From an uncultured Collinsella sp. (lineage in GTDB: Bacteria; Actinomycetota; Coriobacteriia; Coriobacteriales; Coriobacteriaceae), in contig CATZEP010000007.1 in NCBI GenBank assembly GCA_958418185.1, forward strand, positions 1 to 32,820: a DNA stretch of 32,820 nucleotides, written 5' to 3'. This document shows positions 1 through 7,206 of this stretch, piece after piece. The position numbers and the translations under genes were made by a program. How positions within the stretch are numbered: the stretch's first letter is position 1; every line of letters begins with the position of its first letter. Below the pieces are notes generated by a model that had not been told where the DNA came from, did no database searches, and saw only the letters and a list, made by a program, of their open reading frames with translations.

Positions 1-4
1 CGAT

Positions 5-46
5 ATAGAAAAAGTCCCCGCCGGGCGTGTGCTCGACGGGGACTTT
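5..46 (-). terminator. Rho-independent terminator after nfnB
   Basis: A 10-bp perfect stem pairs 11-20 with 37-46 (AAAGTCCCCG/CGGGGACTTT) around a 16-nt loop. Read on the minus strand the stem ends in a T-rich run at 5-16. It lies about 30 nt past the stop of the flavoprotein gene that ends at 75, as expected for the terminator of that minus-strand pair. Confidence 0.85.
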
Positions 47-74
47 GCCGTTTGGTGGCTAGCGCTGCAGGTGA

Positions 75-1484
75 TTACTCGCCCAGCAGGCTCTTGGTGA
101 TCGAAGCGGCGGCCTTCTTGCCGGCGCCCATCGCCAGAATGACCGTAGCGGCACCGGTGACGATGTCGCCGCCGGCCCAGATGCGGGGATCGGTGGTCTG
201 GCCGGTCTCCTCGTCGGCGACGATGTAGCCCCACTTGTTGAGCTCCATCTTGCCGCCGATCTTGGCAGCGAAGGGGTTGGCGTTGGTGCCGATAGCCGAG
301 ATCGCGACGTCGCAGGGGATCTCCTCGATGGCGCCCTCGATGGGCACCGGGCGACGGCGGCCGGACTCGTCGGGCTCGCCGAGCTCCATCTTCTGGACCT
401 TGACGGCGCACACGGAGCCGTCCTCGCCAGCGACAAACTCGAGCGGGGAGACGAGCGGTAGAACCTCGACGCCCTCGGCCTTGGCATGGTGCAGCTCAGC
501 GCGACGGCAGGGCATCTCATCCTCGGTACGACGATAGGCGATGATGGCGTGCTCGGCGCCCAGGCGCTTGGCGGTACGGACGGCGTCCATAGCCACGTTG
601 CCGCCACCAAAGACGACGACGTTCTTGCCGTGCTTGGTGGGGGTGTCGTACTCGGGGAACTTGTTGGCCTTCATCAGGTTCACGCGGGTGAGGTACTCGT
701 TCGCGAAGAAGACGTTGGGCAGGTTCTCGCCGGGGACGTTGAGGAACTTGGGCAGGCCGGCGCCAGTCGCCACGTAGATGGCGTCGAAGCCCTGCTCGAA
801 CAGCTCCTCGGCCGTGGCCATGTTGCCCACGACGGAGTTGTACTCAAACTTGACGCCCATGTCCTCCAGGCCGTCAATCTCGCGCTTGACGACTGCCTTG
901 GGCAGACGGAACTCGGGGATGCCGTAGACCAGCACGCCGCCGCCGGTGAAGAATGCCTCGAAGACGGTGACGTCAAAGCCGTTACGGGCGAGCTCGCCAG
1001 CGCAGGTGATGCCGGACGGGCCAGAGCCGACGACGGCGACCTTCTTGCCGTTCTTGGGGGCCATCTTGGGCGTGGAAGCGAGCTCGGGGCGGTCACCCAG
1101 GAAGCGCTCGAGCTGGCCGATGGCCACGGGCTCGGACTTCTTACCACGGATGCACTTGCCCTCGCACTGGTTCTCCTGCGGGCAGACGCGGCCGCAGATG
1201 GCGGGAAGCATGGAGTCCTCGCGGATGGTATCGAGAGCGCCGCCGAAGTCCTTCTCGCGGATCTGCTCGATAAAGCGGGGGATGTTGATGTTGACGGGGC
1301 AGCCCTCAACACAGAACGGCTTCTTGCAGTTGAGGCAGCGCTCGGCCTCGGCCAGCGCCATCTCCTCGGTGAAGCCCTTGTCGACGGGGCGGAAGTCGCA
1401 GGCGCGCTCGGCAGCCGGCTCCTCGTTATCGGGGGTGCGGGGCGACTTCATATCGGCAACGAAACGACCGTTAACTAGTGGCAT
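75..1484 (-). CDS. nfnB: NADPH-dependent glutamate synthase small-subunit-type flavoprotein (NfnB/SudA-like)
   Basis: This 469-residue iron-sulfur flavoprotein belongs to the family often annotated as homotetrameric NADPH glutamate synthase (GltA). The N-terminus has two [4Fe-4S]-type cysteine sets: Cys 50, 53, 58, 62 and Cys 97, 101, 107, 111. An FAD-binding Rossmann motif (VVGSGPSG, about 151-158) follows, then an NADPH-binding Rossmann motif (VVFGGGNVAMD, about 290) and a C-terminal FAD contact (WAGGDIVTGA). The start overlaps the end of the upstream gene by 10 bp, so the two are probably translationally coupled. That partner carries a [2Fe-2S] domain, which matches the NfnA-NfnB layout. 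The known family reaction is electron-bifurcating NADH-dependent ferredoxin:NADP+ oxidoreduction, and that is the favoured role here. Sulfide dehydrogenase or true glutamate synthase activity cannot be excluded from sequence; no large GltB-type glutamate synthase subunit lies nearby. Confidence 0.88.
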   Translation of the reverse strand: MPLVNGRFVADMKSPRTPDNEEPAAERACDFRPVDKGFTEEMALAEAERCLNCKKPFCVEGCPVNINIPRFIEQIREKDFGGALDTIREDSMLPAICGRVCPQENQCEGKCIRGKKSEPVAIGQLERFLGDRPELASTPKMAPKNGKKVAVVGSGPSGITCAGELARNGFDVTVFEAFFTGGGVLVYGIPEFRLPKAVVKREIDGLEDMGVKFEYNSVVGNMATAEELFEQGFDAIYVATGAGLPKFLNVPGENLPNVFFANEYLTRVNLMKANKFPEYDTPTKHGKNVVVFGGGNVAMDAVRTAKRLGAEHAIIAYRRTEDEMPCRRAELHHAKAEGVEVLPLVSPLEFVAGEDGSVCAVKVQKMELGEPDESGRRRPVPIEGAIEEIPCDVAISAIGTNANPFAAKIGGKMELNKWGYIVADEETGQTTDPRIWAGGDIVTGAATVILAMGAGKKAAASITKSLLGE

Positions 1485-2314
1485 GCGCAGCTCTTTTCCT
1501 CATAGGCCTTGAGGGACTCGCCCTCTTCGGAACGGTAAGCGGCCTGGCGGGCACGAAGGTCATCCCAGTCGACCAGGGTGGCATCGAAGTCGGGGCCGTC
1601 GACGCAAGCGAACTTGGTCACGCCGCCCACCTCGACGCGGCAGCAGCCGCACATGCCGGTGCCGTCAACCATGATGGGGTTGAGGGACGCGGTGATGGGG
1701 GTGTCGTACTTCTGGGCGGTGAGGGTCGAGAACTTCATCATCGGAACGGGGCCGACGCAGAAGACCTGGCTCACGGCCTTGTCCTGCAGCAGACGCTCCA
1801 GCGGAGCGGTGACAACGCCCTGCTCGCCGTAGGAACCGTCGTCAGTGGTGATGTGAATGTGGTCCTCGTCGAGGAGCTCGCGGAACTGATCCTCCATGAG
1901 CAGGAGGTCCTTGGTGCGGGCGCCCATGATGGCGTGCACCTCATGACCGGTCTCGACCAGGTGCTTGGCGACCGGGAAGGCAATTGCCAGGCCGACGCCG
2001 CCGCCAATGACGGCGCAGGGGCCCTCAGCCATCTCGGTGGGAACGCCCAGCGGGCCCACGACGTCGCGCAGCGACTCGCCGGCCTCGTAGGTGGAAAGCA
2101 TCTCGGTGGTCTTGCCGATCACCATGAAGATGAACTCGACCCAGCCCTCGTCACCGTTCCAGCCGGCCAGGGTAAACGGGACGCGCTCGCCCGTCTCGTT
2201 GGCGCGAACCATGAGGAACTGTCCAGCGTGCGCATGCTTGGCGATTGCGGGCGCCTCGATGCGGAACTTGAACACCTTCTCCGAGAACTGCGTCTTCTCC
2301 AGGATCTTATACAT
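1475..2314 (-). CDS. nfnA: Ferredoxin-NADP+ reductase subunit alpha-like (NfnA / sulfide dehydrogenase subunit)
   Basis: This 279-residue protein is of the dihydroorotate dehydrogenase electron-transfer subunit type. It has an N-terminal FAD-binding barrel with RVPFTLAG at 44-51. An NAD-binding domain follows, with GGGVGLA at 104-110 and CVGPVPMM at about 186-193. The C-terminal [2Fe-2S] site has Cys 222, 224, 225 and 237. The start at 2314 has an AGAGGGG ribosome binding site about six bases upstream. It is the first gene of a two-gene minus-strand operon with the flavoprotein ending at 75. Together they resemble the cytoplasmic NfnAB complex that balances NADH, NADPH and ferredoxin in anaerobes. 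That assignment rests on family layout; the physiological acceptor is not shown by sequence. Confidence 0.87.
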   Translation of the reverse strand: MYKILEKTQFSEKVFKFRIEAPAIAKHAHAGQFLMVRANETGERVPFTLAGWNGDEGWVEFIFMVIGKTTEMLSTYEAGESLRDVVGPLGVPTEMAEGPCAVIGGGVGLAIAFPVAKHLVETGHEVHAIMGARTKDLLLMEDQFRELLDEDHIHITTDDGSYGEQGVVTAPLERLLQDKAVSQVFCVGPVPMMKFSTLTAQKYDTPITASLNPIMVDGTGMCGCCRVEVGGVTKFACVDGPDFDATLVDWDDLRARQAAYRSEEGESLKAYEEKSCACH

Positions 2315-2419
2315 AGAACCCCTCTCTTGTTAGGGCCGCCGAACCGTGCCTCCACGGAAATGGACGGTAGCCCGAATAAAACCGTACGCGCACAGGCGTT
2401 GTGCAGACATACGGTGCAA

Positions 2420-2425
2420 ATTATA
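2420..2425 (-). promoter_or_regulatory. Candidate -10 box for the nfnA-nfnB operon
   Basis: On the minus strand this is a perfect TATAAT about 105 nt upstream of the nfnA start. No convincing -35 hexamer sits at 16-18 bp spacing, so the call rests on the -10 element and its position. The 2315-2474 stretch shows no other feature. Confidence 0.4.
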
Positions 2426-2474
2426 CCCTCATGGACATGTCGCTTACGTGTATCTTTGGCAGGCGGGAAAAGTG

Positions 2475-2674
2475 ACCTACCAAAAAGGGGCAGGTTTATT
2501 TTGGCAGGTTTTATCAGGCAAAACGGCAAAGGGGGCCGGCCTCGCGCTTCGTTGAGGTCGGCCCCCTTTGGGGCGTTACGCATGCATGGTGGCACTGGGT
2601 TTATTGCGACGCGGCCACTGTGGCGTTTCCGCAGACAAAACCTGCCAAAATAAACCTGTCCCTAAATGGTAGGT
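2475..2674. repeat. 200-bp element with 41-bp terminal inverted repeats (MITE/REPIN-like)
   Basis: The arm at 2475-2515 is inverted at 2634-2674. The inner 30 bp (2486-2515 against 2634-2663) match at 28 positions, and the outer ACCTACCA also matches; only three central and two scattered positions differ. The arms share the core CAGGTTTATTTTGGCAGG. The right arm ends just before the pth stop codon, and a strong terminator lies inside the element. No coding sequence is seen in it. The layout suggests a miniature non-autonomous mobile element or a REPIN-type repeat that has supplied the pth terminator. No clear target-site duplication was found. Confidence 0.6.
2528..2569 (-). terminator. Strong hairpin terminator downstream of pth
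   Basis: A 16-bp stem pairs 2528-2543 with 2554-2569 (AAAGGGGGCCG.../...CGGCCCCCTTT, one G-T wobble) around a 10-nt loop. On the minus strand it lies about 107 nt past the pth stop, followed by a discontinuous T-run. It is central in the 200-bp inverted-repeat element. Confidence 0.7.
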
Positions 2675-2675
2675 T

Positions 2676-3305
2676 TTAGTGCTTGCCGTTGGCGGAGGCG
2701 GCGCCGTTGACATGGTCGCGGGCATAGACTACGCCGTGCACGATCGCCAGGCCGGCGGCGTCGGCCGCGCGGGCACAAGTGTCCTGGAAGTCCTCGGCCT
2801 CGCGGGCGCGCAGCTGCTTGAGCACGTAGTCGGCGACAGCCATCTTGCCGGGAGGGTTGCCGATGCCGGTGCGGATGCGGCTGAAGTCGCGGCTGCCCAT
2901 CTTGTCGATGATGGAGCGCAGGCCGTTGTGGCCGGCATGGCCGCCGCCCACCTTAACACGCACGTCGCCGGCGGGAATGTCGAGCTCATCGTGGATCACG
3001 AGCAGCTCCTCGGCCTTGATCTTGTACTCGCGGCAGAGCTTGGAGATGGGGCCACCCGAGGTATTCATGTACGACTGCGGCTTGACCAGCACAATCTGGC
3101 GCTTACCGCCCTCTTCCTCGGGATCGTTGATGTTGATGAGCGCGACCTCGGCGCCGGCCTGGTTTTTCCAGTACGTGACGCCGGCCTGACGGGCCAGCTC
3201 GTCGATTGCTTTGAAGCCAGCGTTGTGGCGGGTCTCGGCATACTCATCACCAGGGTTGCCAAGTCCGGCAACCATGCGAATCTTAAGCGGCTGTGCAGCT
3301 GCCAT
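2676..3305 (-). CDS. pth: Peptidyl-tRNA hydrolase
   Basis: This enzyme releases tRNA from peptidyl-tRNA that drops off ribosomes. The chosen start at 3305 gives 209 residues, close to the usual 185-200. It has an AAGGAAG site two to three bases upstream, whereas an in-frame ATG 39 nt earlier has no visible site. Family motifs are GLGNPG (14-19), the catalytic histidine in RHNAGF (His27), PQSYMN, IHDELD, and GGGHAGHNGLRS followed by RIRTGIGNP. It lies 3' of prs on the same strand with a strong terminator between, so it is probably transcribed separately. The pth-prs neighbourhood is common in bacteria. Confidence 0.95.
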   Translation of the reverse strand: MAAAQPLKIRMVAGLGNPGDEYAETRHNAGFKAIDELARQAGVTYWKNQAGAEVALININDPEEEGGKRQIVLVKPQSYMNTSGGPISKLCREYKIKAEELLVIHDELDIPAGDVRVKVGGGHAGHNGLRSIIDKMGSRDFSRIRTGIGNPPGKMAVADYVLKQLRAREAEDFQDTCARAADAAGLAIVHGVVYARDHVNGAASANGKH

Positions 3306-3422
3306 ATGCTTCCTTTCGTTACACAAAAGTTTAATCAACGACAAAGGCTACCACGCCCGCCGAAGGCGAGACTTCGTTTCAGCGAAATCCCACCAGACAA
3401 AAGCACGGCCGCGGCAGAGCGA

Positions 3423-3500
3423 GCCGCCGAAACAGAAGAAACCCCCGCGCGACCTTTGCGAAGCAAGGGGGAGCGCGGGGGTTTCTTCTGTTTCGGCGGC
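3423..3500. terminator. Perfect 28-bp hairpin, likely bidirectional terminator after prs
   Basis: Positions 3423-3450 and 3473-3500 are exact inverted copies, a 28-bp stem with a 22-nt loop. The GC core (CCCCCGCGC/GCGCGGGGG) is flanked by a pyrimidine-rich arm (TTTCTTCTGTTTC) that can serve as a T-tract in either direction. It lies about 29 nt past the prs stop on the minus strand. The stem is unusually long for a simple terminator. Confidence 0.75.
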
Positions 3501-3528
3501 GATGCGCCGGGTTGCAAGGACGATGCGA

Positions 3529-4515
3529 CTACAGCGCGAAGTCGCCGCCGACGAGCGTGGAGACGGGCTCCTCGTGGTAAACGGCGGAGATGGCCTGAGC
3601 GAACTCCTCGGCGACCGAGATGGTCTTGATCTTGCCGCCGACCTCGACGGGAATGGCGTCGGTGACGAGGCACTCGACGATCGGGGCGTCGTTCAGACGC
3701 TCGATGGCCGGACCGGAGAAGATGCCGTGGGTGGCGCAGACGTAGATGTCGCCAGCGCCCATAGCCTTGAGCTCCTTGACGTTGGCGCACAGGGTGCCAG
3801 CGGTGTCAATCATGTCGTCGTTGATGATGCAGGTCTTGCCCTTGATGTCACCGATGATGCCCATGACCTCGGCGGCGTTGTGGCGCGGACGACCCTTGTG
3901 GGCGATGGCCAGGTCGCAGCCGAGCATGTCGGACAGCTTCTTGGCGGCCTTGGCACGACCCACGTCGGGGGAGACGACAACCAGGTTGTCGGTGTCGAAG
4001 TGCATGTCGTTGTAGTACTGGCCAAACAGCGGCAGTGCGGACAGGTGATTAACCGGGATATCGAAGAAGCCCTGGATCTGGCCCTGGTGCAGGTCGAGGG
4101 TGATGATGCGGTTGACGCCGGCGCGCTCGAGCAGGTTGGCGACGAGGCGGGCGGTGATGGGCTCGCGCGGGCCGGCCTTGCGGTCCTGGCGGGCATAGCC
4201 GTAGTGGGTGATGACGGCGGTGATGGAGCGGGCGGATGCGCGCTTGGCAGCGTCGGTGGCGATGAGCAGCTCCATGAGCATGTCGTTGACGTTGCCGCCG
4301 GCCACGGACTGAATCAGGAAGACGTCGGCGCCGCGGACGGTCTCGTCGTAGCGGGCGTAAATCTCACCATTGGCGAACTGCTTTAGCGTAAGGCCCGAAA
4401 GCTCGACCCCAAGGTACTCAGCGATCTTCTGAGCGAGGGGACGGTTGGAGGAACCGGAATACACGCGGATGGACTTGCGCATATTCTCCGACTTCTCGGG
4501 ATCATTAATCGGCAT
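3529..4515 (-). CDS. prs: Ribose-phosphate pyrophosphokinase (PRPP synthetase)
   Basis: The enzyme makes PRPP from ribose-5-phosphate and ATP for purine, pyrimidine, NAD, histidine and tryptophan synthesis. The 328-residue product is close to the usual 310-320. Visible motifs are the N-terminal SGSSNRPLAQKIAEYLG, FANGEIYARYDE, the flexible-loop YGYARQDRK, the metal site in LDLHQGQIQGFFDIPVNH, and the PRPP loop INDDMIDTAGTL, where the family often has GG rather than AG. The start at 4515 has a GGAGAAGG site three to four bases upstream. A TACAAT box lies about 47 nt upstream of the start. It follows glmU on the same strand, but a terminator separates them. Confidence 0.96.
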   Translation of the reverse strand: MPINDPEKSENMRKSIRVYSGSSNRPLAQKIAEYLGVELSGLTLKQFANGEIYARYDETVRGADVFLIQSVAGGNVNDMLMELLIATDAAKRASARSITAVITHYGYARQDRKAGPREPITARLVANLLERAGVNRIITLDLHQGQIQGFFDIPVNHLSALPLFGQYYNDMHFDTDNLVVVSPDVGRAKAAKKLSDMLGCDLAIAHKGRPRHNAAEVMGIIGDIKGKTCIINDDMIDTAGTLCANVKELKAMGAGDIYVCATHGIFSGPAIERLNDAPIVECLVTDAIPVEVGGKIKTISVAEEFAQAISAVYHEEPVSTLVGGDFAL

Positions 4516-4561
4516 TACCCTTCTCCTTTATACATCGAATGCCATATAGATGCCTTTTTGC

Positions 4562-4567
4562 ATTGTA
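4562..4567 (-). promoter_or_regulatory. Candidate -10 box (TACAAT) for prs
   Basis: TACAAT on the minus strand lies about 47 nt upstream of the prs start codon. The same hexamer stands upstream of coaX (14912-14917, minus) and folP (11307-11312, plus). No good -35 match is seen, so the call is tentative. Confidence 0.35.
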
Positions 4568-4654
4568 ACCGCGCGGCGGGGTTAATCGGGTCTTGATAAC
4601 GTCTTTACCGTCAACGGACACGAACCGACCACTCATCCGGTCGCGCAGGTCAGC

Positions 4655-4693
4655 ATAGAAAAAGGAGCCGTCCCCATGGGAACAGCTCCTTTT
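4655..4693 (-). terminator. Rho-independent terminator after glmU
   Basis: AAAAGGAGC at 4660-4668 pairs with GCTCCTTTT at 4685-4693. On the minus strand the stem is followed by a T-rich run (TTTTTCTAT). It lies about 16 nt past the glmU stop. Confidence 0.85.
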
Positions 4694-4708
4694 GTGCTTG
4701 GTAAAACG

Positions 4709-6121
4709 TTATACCTCGTCGTCCTCGTGCAGACGGCGGCGATAATCGGCGGCCCAGCCCTCAATATTTACCTGACGGGCGCGGCCCAGACCGAGCGCGT
4801 CGGCCGGGACCGGCTCGGTGATGACGGAGCCGGCGGCCACGAGCGCGCCGTCGCCGATCTGGGCGGGCGCGACCATCATGGTGTCGGAACCGATGAAGGC
4901 ATCCTTGCCGATGACGGTCTTGTGCTTGTGCACGCCGTCGTAGTTGCAGGTGATGGAGCCCGCGCCCACGTTGACGCCGGCGCCCATGGTGGTGTCGCCG
5001 ATGTAGGACAGGTGCGGAACCTTGGAGCCCTCGCCGATCGTGGACTTCTTGATCTCCACGTGCGTGCCGGCCTTGGAGCCGTCGAGCATGTGGGTGCCCG
5101 GGCGCAGGTAGGCGCGCGGGCCGCAGTCGACGCCGTTCTCGATGACGGCTTCGATGGCGATGGTCTCGTCGATGGTGCAGCCGCTGCCGACGGTGGTGTC
5201 GGTGAGGCGGCTGTTGGGGCCGAGCTGGCACTCCTCGCCCACGGTGACGTGGCCGATCAGATGCGTCTGCGGCCACACGACGGTGTCGCGGCCGATGGTA
5301 GCGTCGGGGCCGATCCAGGCCTGCGTGGGGTCGATGAAGGTAACGCCCTCGGCCATCCAATGCTCGTTGATGCGGTCGCGCGCGATGGCGGTAAGCTGTG
5401 CGAGCTGGATGCGGCTGTTGACGCCCAGGCCGTCGCGGAAGTCGTCACAGTGGAAGATGGAGACTGCCTGGCCGTGGCCTTTGAGGATCTCGAGCATGTC
5501 GGGCAGATAGTACTCGGATTGTGCGTTGTCGTTGCCAATCTCGTCGATGTGGGCGGCGAGCTGCGCGCCGTCGAAGGCGTAGCAGCCGGCGTTGCACTCG
5601 AGCAGCGTGGCGGCCTGCTCGGGCGCGCAGTCCTTCTGCTCGATGATGCGCTCAATCTGGCCGTCGGCACCCAGCTTGATGCGGCCGTAGCCGAAGGGGT
5701 CGGGCGGGGTCATGGTCATGACGGTGCAGGCGAGCTCGCCGGTAGCGACGGTCTGCGCGAACTTGGCGACGGTGTCGGCGGTGATGAGCGGCAGGTCGCC
5801 GTTGAGCACGACGACCGGACCTTCGGCGATGCCGCAGGCCTCGAGCGCGACCTTTACGGCGTGGCCGGTGCCCAGGCGCTCGGTCTGCTCGACGCACTCG
5901 ACCTTGGTGGCGCTGTTGGCGTAGGCGCCGTCGATAAGGGCGCGCATCTCGTCGGCGTGGCTGCCGATGACGACCACGACGCGGCTGCAGCCGGCCTTGA
6001 TGGTGGCGTCGACGATCCACTGGACCATGGGCTTACCCAGGATCTTGTGCGAAACCTTGCAGTGGTTCGACTTCATGCGGGTGCCCTCGCCGGCGGCGAG
6101 GATAATTGCGGTTGCGTCCAT
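4709..6121 (-). CDS. glmU: Bifunctional GlmU (glucosamine-1-P acetyltransferase / UDP-GlcNAc pyrophosphorylase)
   Basis: This cytoplasmic enzyme makes UDP-N-acetylglucosamine, the precursor of peptidoglycan and other glycans. The start at 6121 gives 470 residues beginning MDATAIILAAG, with an AGGAG site about six bases upstream; a longer reading frame upstream lacks support. The N-terminal uridylyltransferase domain shows LAAGEGTRMK (8-17) and GTGHAV. The C-terminal left-handed beta-helix shows hexapeptide repeats, and GAGSITCNYDG marks the acetyltransferase site. The length is close to the family norm of about 455. It is divergent from the ECF transporter genes across a 197-bp gap. Confidence 0.95.
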   Translation of the reverse strand: MDATAIILAAGEGTRMKSNHCKVSHKILGKPMVQWIVDATIKAGCSRVVVVIGSHADEMRALIDGAYANSATKVECVEQTERLGTGHAVKVALEACGIAEGPVVVLNGDLPLITADTVAKFAQTVATGELACTVMTMTPPDPFGYGRIKLGADGQIERIIEQKDCAPEQAATLLECNAGCYAFDGAQLAAHIDEIGNDNAQSEYYLPDMLEILKGHGQAVSIFHCDDFRDGLGVNSRIQLAQLTAIARDRINEHWMAEGVTFIDPTQAWIGPDATIGRDTVVWPQTHLIGHVTVGEECQLGPNSRLTDTTVGSGCTIDETIAIEAVIENGVDCGPRAYLRPGTHMLDGSKAGTHVEIKKSTIGEGSKVPHLSYIGDTTMGAGVNVGAGSITCNYDGVHKHKTVIGKDAFIGSDTMMVAPAQIGDGALVAAGSVITEPVPADALGLGRARQVNIEGWAADYRRRLHEDDEV

Positions 6122-6153
6122 GTGATCTCCTGTTACGTTATAGAGACGTGTGT

Positions 6154-6181
6154 TTGGAAACGATACACGGCGCAATATGAT
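6154..6181 (+). promoter_or_regulatory. Candidate promoter of the ECF transporter operon
   Basis: TTGGAA (6154-6159) and TATGAT (6176-6181) are separated by 16 bp in the gap between the divergent glmU and ecfT genes. The implied leader is about 130 nt. I could not recognise a riboswitch in it. Confidence 0.35.
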
Positions 6182-6318
6182 ACCGCAGGCATATGATGAG
6201 CGCGTAACGATTGGCGCATGGCGGCCGATGTCGGTACCGCCGACGTGGTATTTGCGCTGGTTGTGCATGGCGGCGGCGCTGCGGCGTTGGCGTTTTGCGC
6301 GAGGGATGGGAGGTGCCC

Positions 6319-7206
6319 GTGGATATCATACGAGAGGAATCGGGCAACGAGCCCGTTGCGGCATTTTCGATGTCGCATCCGGCGGTGCCGGCCCTCTACA
6401 TGGTGCTGACGCTGGGATTCACCATGTTCTCGATGCAGCCGGTGCTGATTGCACTGTCGCTTGCGGGCGGGTTGGCGTACGGGTTTGCGACGCGCGGCGC
6501 CGCGCGTGCGTTGGGGGCGCTTCGCTGGCAGCTGCCGGTGATTTTGATCATCGCGGTGCTCAATCCACTGTTTAGCGCCTCGGGCTCGACGGAGCTGTTC
6601 CGTATTGGCATGCGCGCGGTGTATCTGGAGAGCATGGTATACGGCCTGTGCATGGGCGGGCTGTTTGTGGCGAGCGTACTGTGGTTTGAGGCTGCGGCAT
6701 CGATGCTTAGCTACGACAAGGTGCTTGCGCTTCTGGGTAACACCGCGCCGGTGATCGCGCTCATGATCTCGATGTGCATGCGGCTTATCCCGCAGTTTTT
6801 GCGCCGCGGTCGTACGGTACTGGCGGTGCAGGATGCGATTGATGTGCCGGGGCATGCGTCGGCCGACCCCGTGCGTTCGCGCCTACGGGCATCGAGCGTG
6901 TTGATGGGCTGGGGCATGGAGGATTCGCTGGAGCGCGCGGACGCCATGCGCTCCCGTGGGTGGGGTGCCGCGACGCGCCGCACGACGTACGCGCGGTATC
7001 GGCTGGGGCGCGGCGATGTTGCCGCGCTGGTTGGGCTTGCGCTGTTTGGTGTGGCCACGGCGGCAGTGGCGTGGGCCGCGACGGCGCAGTATTCGTTTTA
7101 CCCGCAACTATCGGTGCCGGCGCCGTGGCCAGGCTATGTTGTATACGCGGCCTGGATGGCGCTGCCCTGCGTGCTGCGCGCGATTGACGAGAAGAGGTTT
7201 GGCTGA
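6319..7206 (+). CDS. ecfT: ECF transporter transmembrane component EcfT
   Basis: This is the membrane coupling subunit of an energy-coupling-factor vitamin or cofactor importer. The favoured start is GTG at 6319, which has GGGAGG five bases upstream and gives 295 residues. Reading from the upstream ATG at 6211 adds an implausible Arg/Cys-rich leader. Hydrophobic segments lie in the first half (MVLTLGFTMFSM, LPVILIIAVLNPLF, VYGLCMGGLFVASVLWF) and near the C-terminus (VAALVGLALFGVAT). The signature coupling-helix motif appears as DAMRSRGWG, equivalent to the Ala-Arg-Gly motifs that contact the ATPases. Its stop overlaps the next start (TGATGA), so translation is probably coupled. Confidence 0.88.
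   Translation: MDIIREESGNEPVAAFSMSHPAVPALYMVLTLGFTMFSMQPVLIALSLAGGLAYGFATRGAARALGALRWQLPVILIIAVLNPLFSASGSTELFRIGMRAVYLESMVYGLCMGGLFVASVLWFEAAASMLSYDKVLALLGNTAPVIALMISMCMRLIPQFLRRGRTVLAVQDAIDVPGHASADPVRSRLRASSVLMGWGMEDSLERADAMRSRGWGAATRRTTYARYRLGRGDVAALVGLALFGVATAAVAWAATAQYSFYPQLSVPAPWPGYVVYAAWMALPCVLRAIDEKRFG

Noticed and set aside
486..1478. A 330-codon open frame on the plus strand opposite nfnB
   Set aside because: The opposite strand carries full flavoprotein motifs. The antisense product has no recognisable features and no ribosome site.
6182..6318. A vitamin riboswitch upstream of the ECF operon
   Set aside because: The leader is about 130 nt and shows no conserved boxes of cobalamin, TPP or FMN riboswitches.
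6211..6318. An upstream ATG start for EcfT at 6211
   Set aside because: The added 36 residues are Arg/Cys-rich and unlike EcfT N-termini, while GTG at 6319 has a good ribosome binding site.
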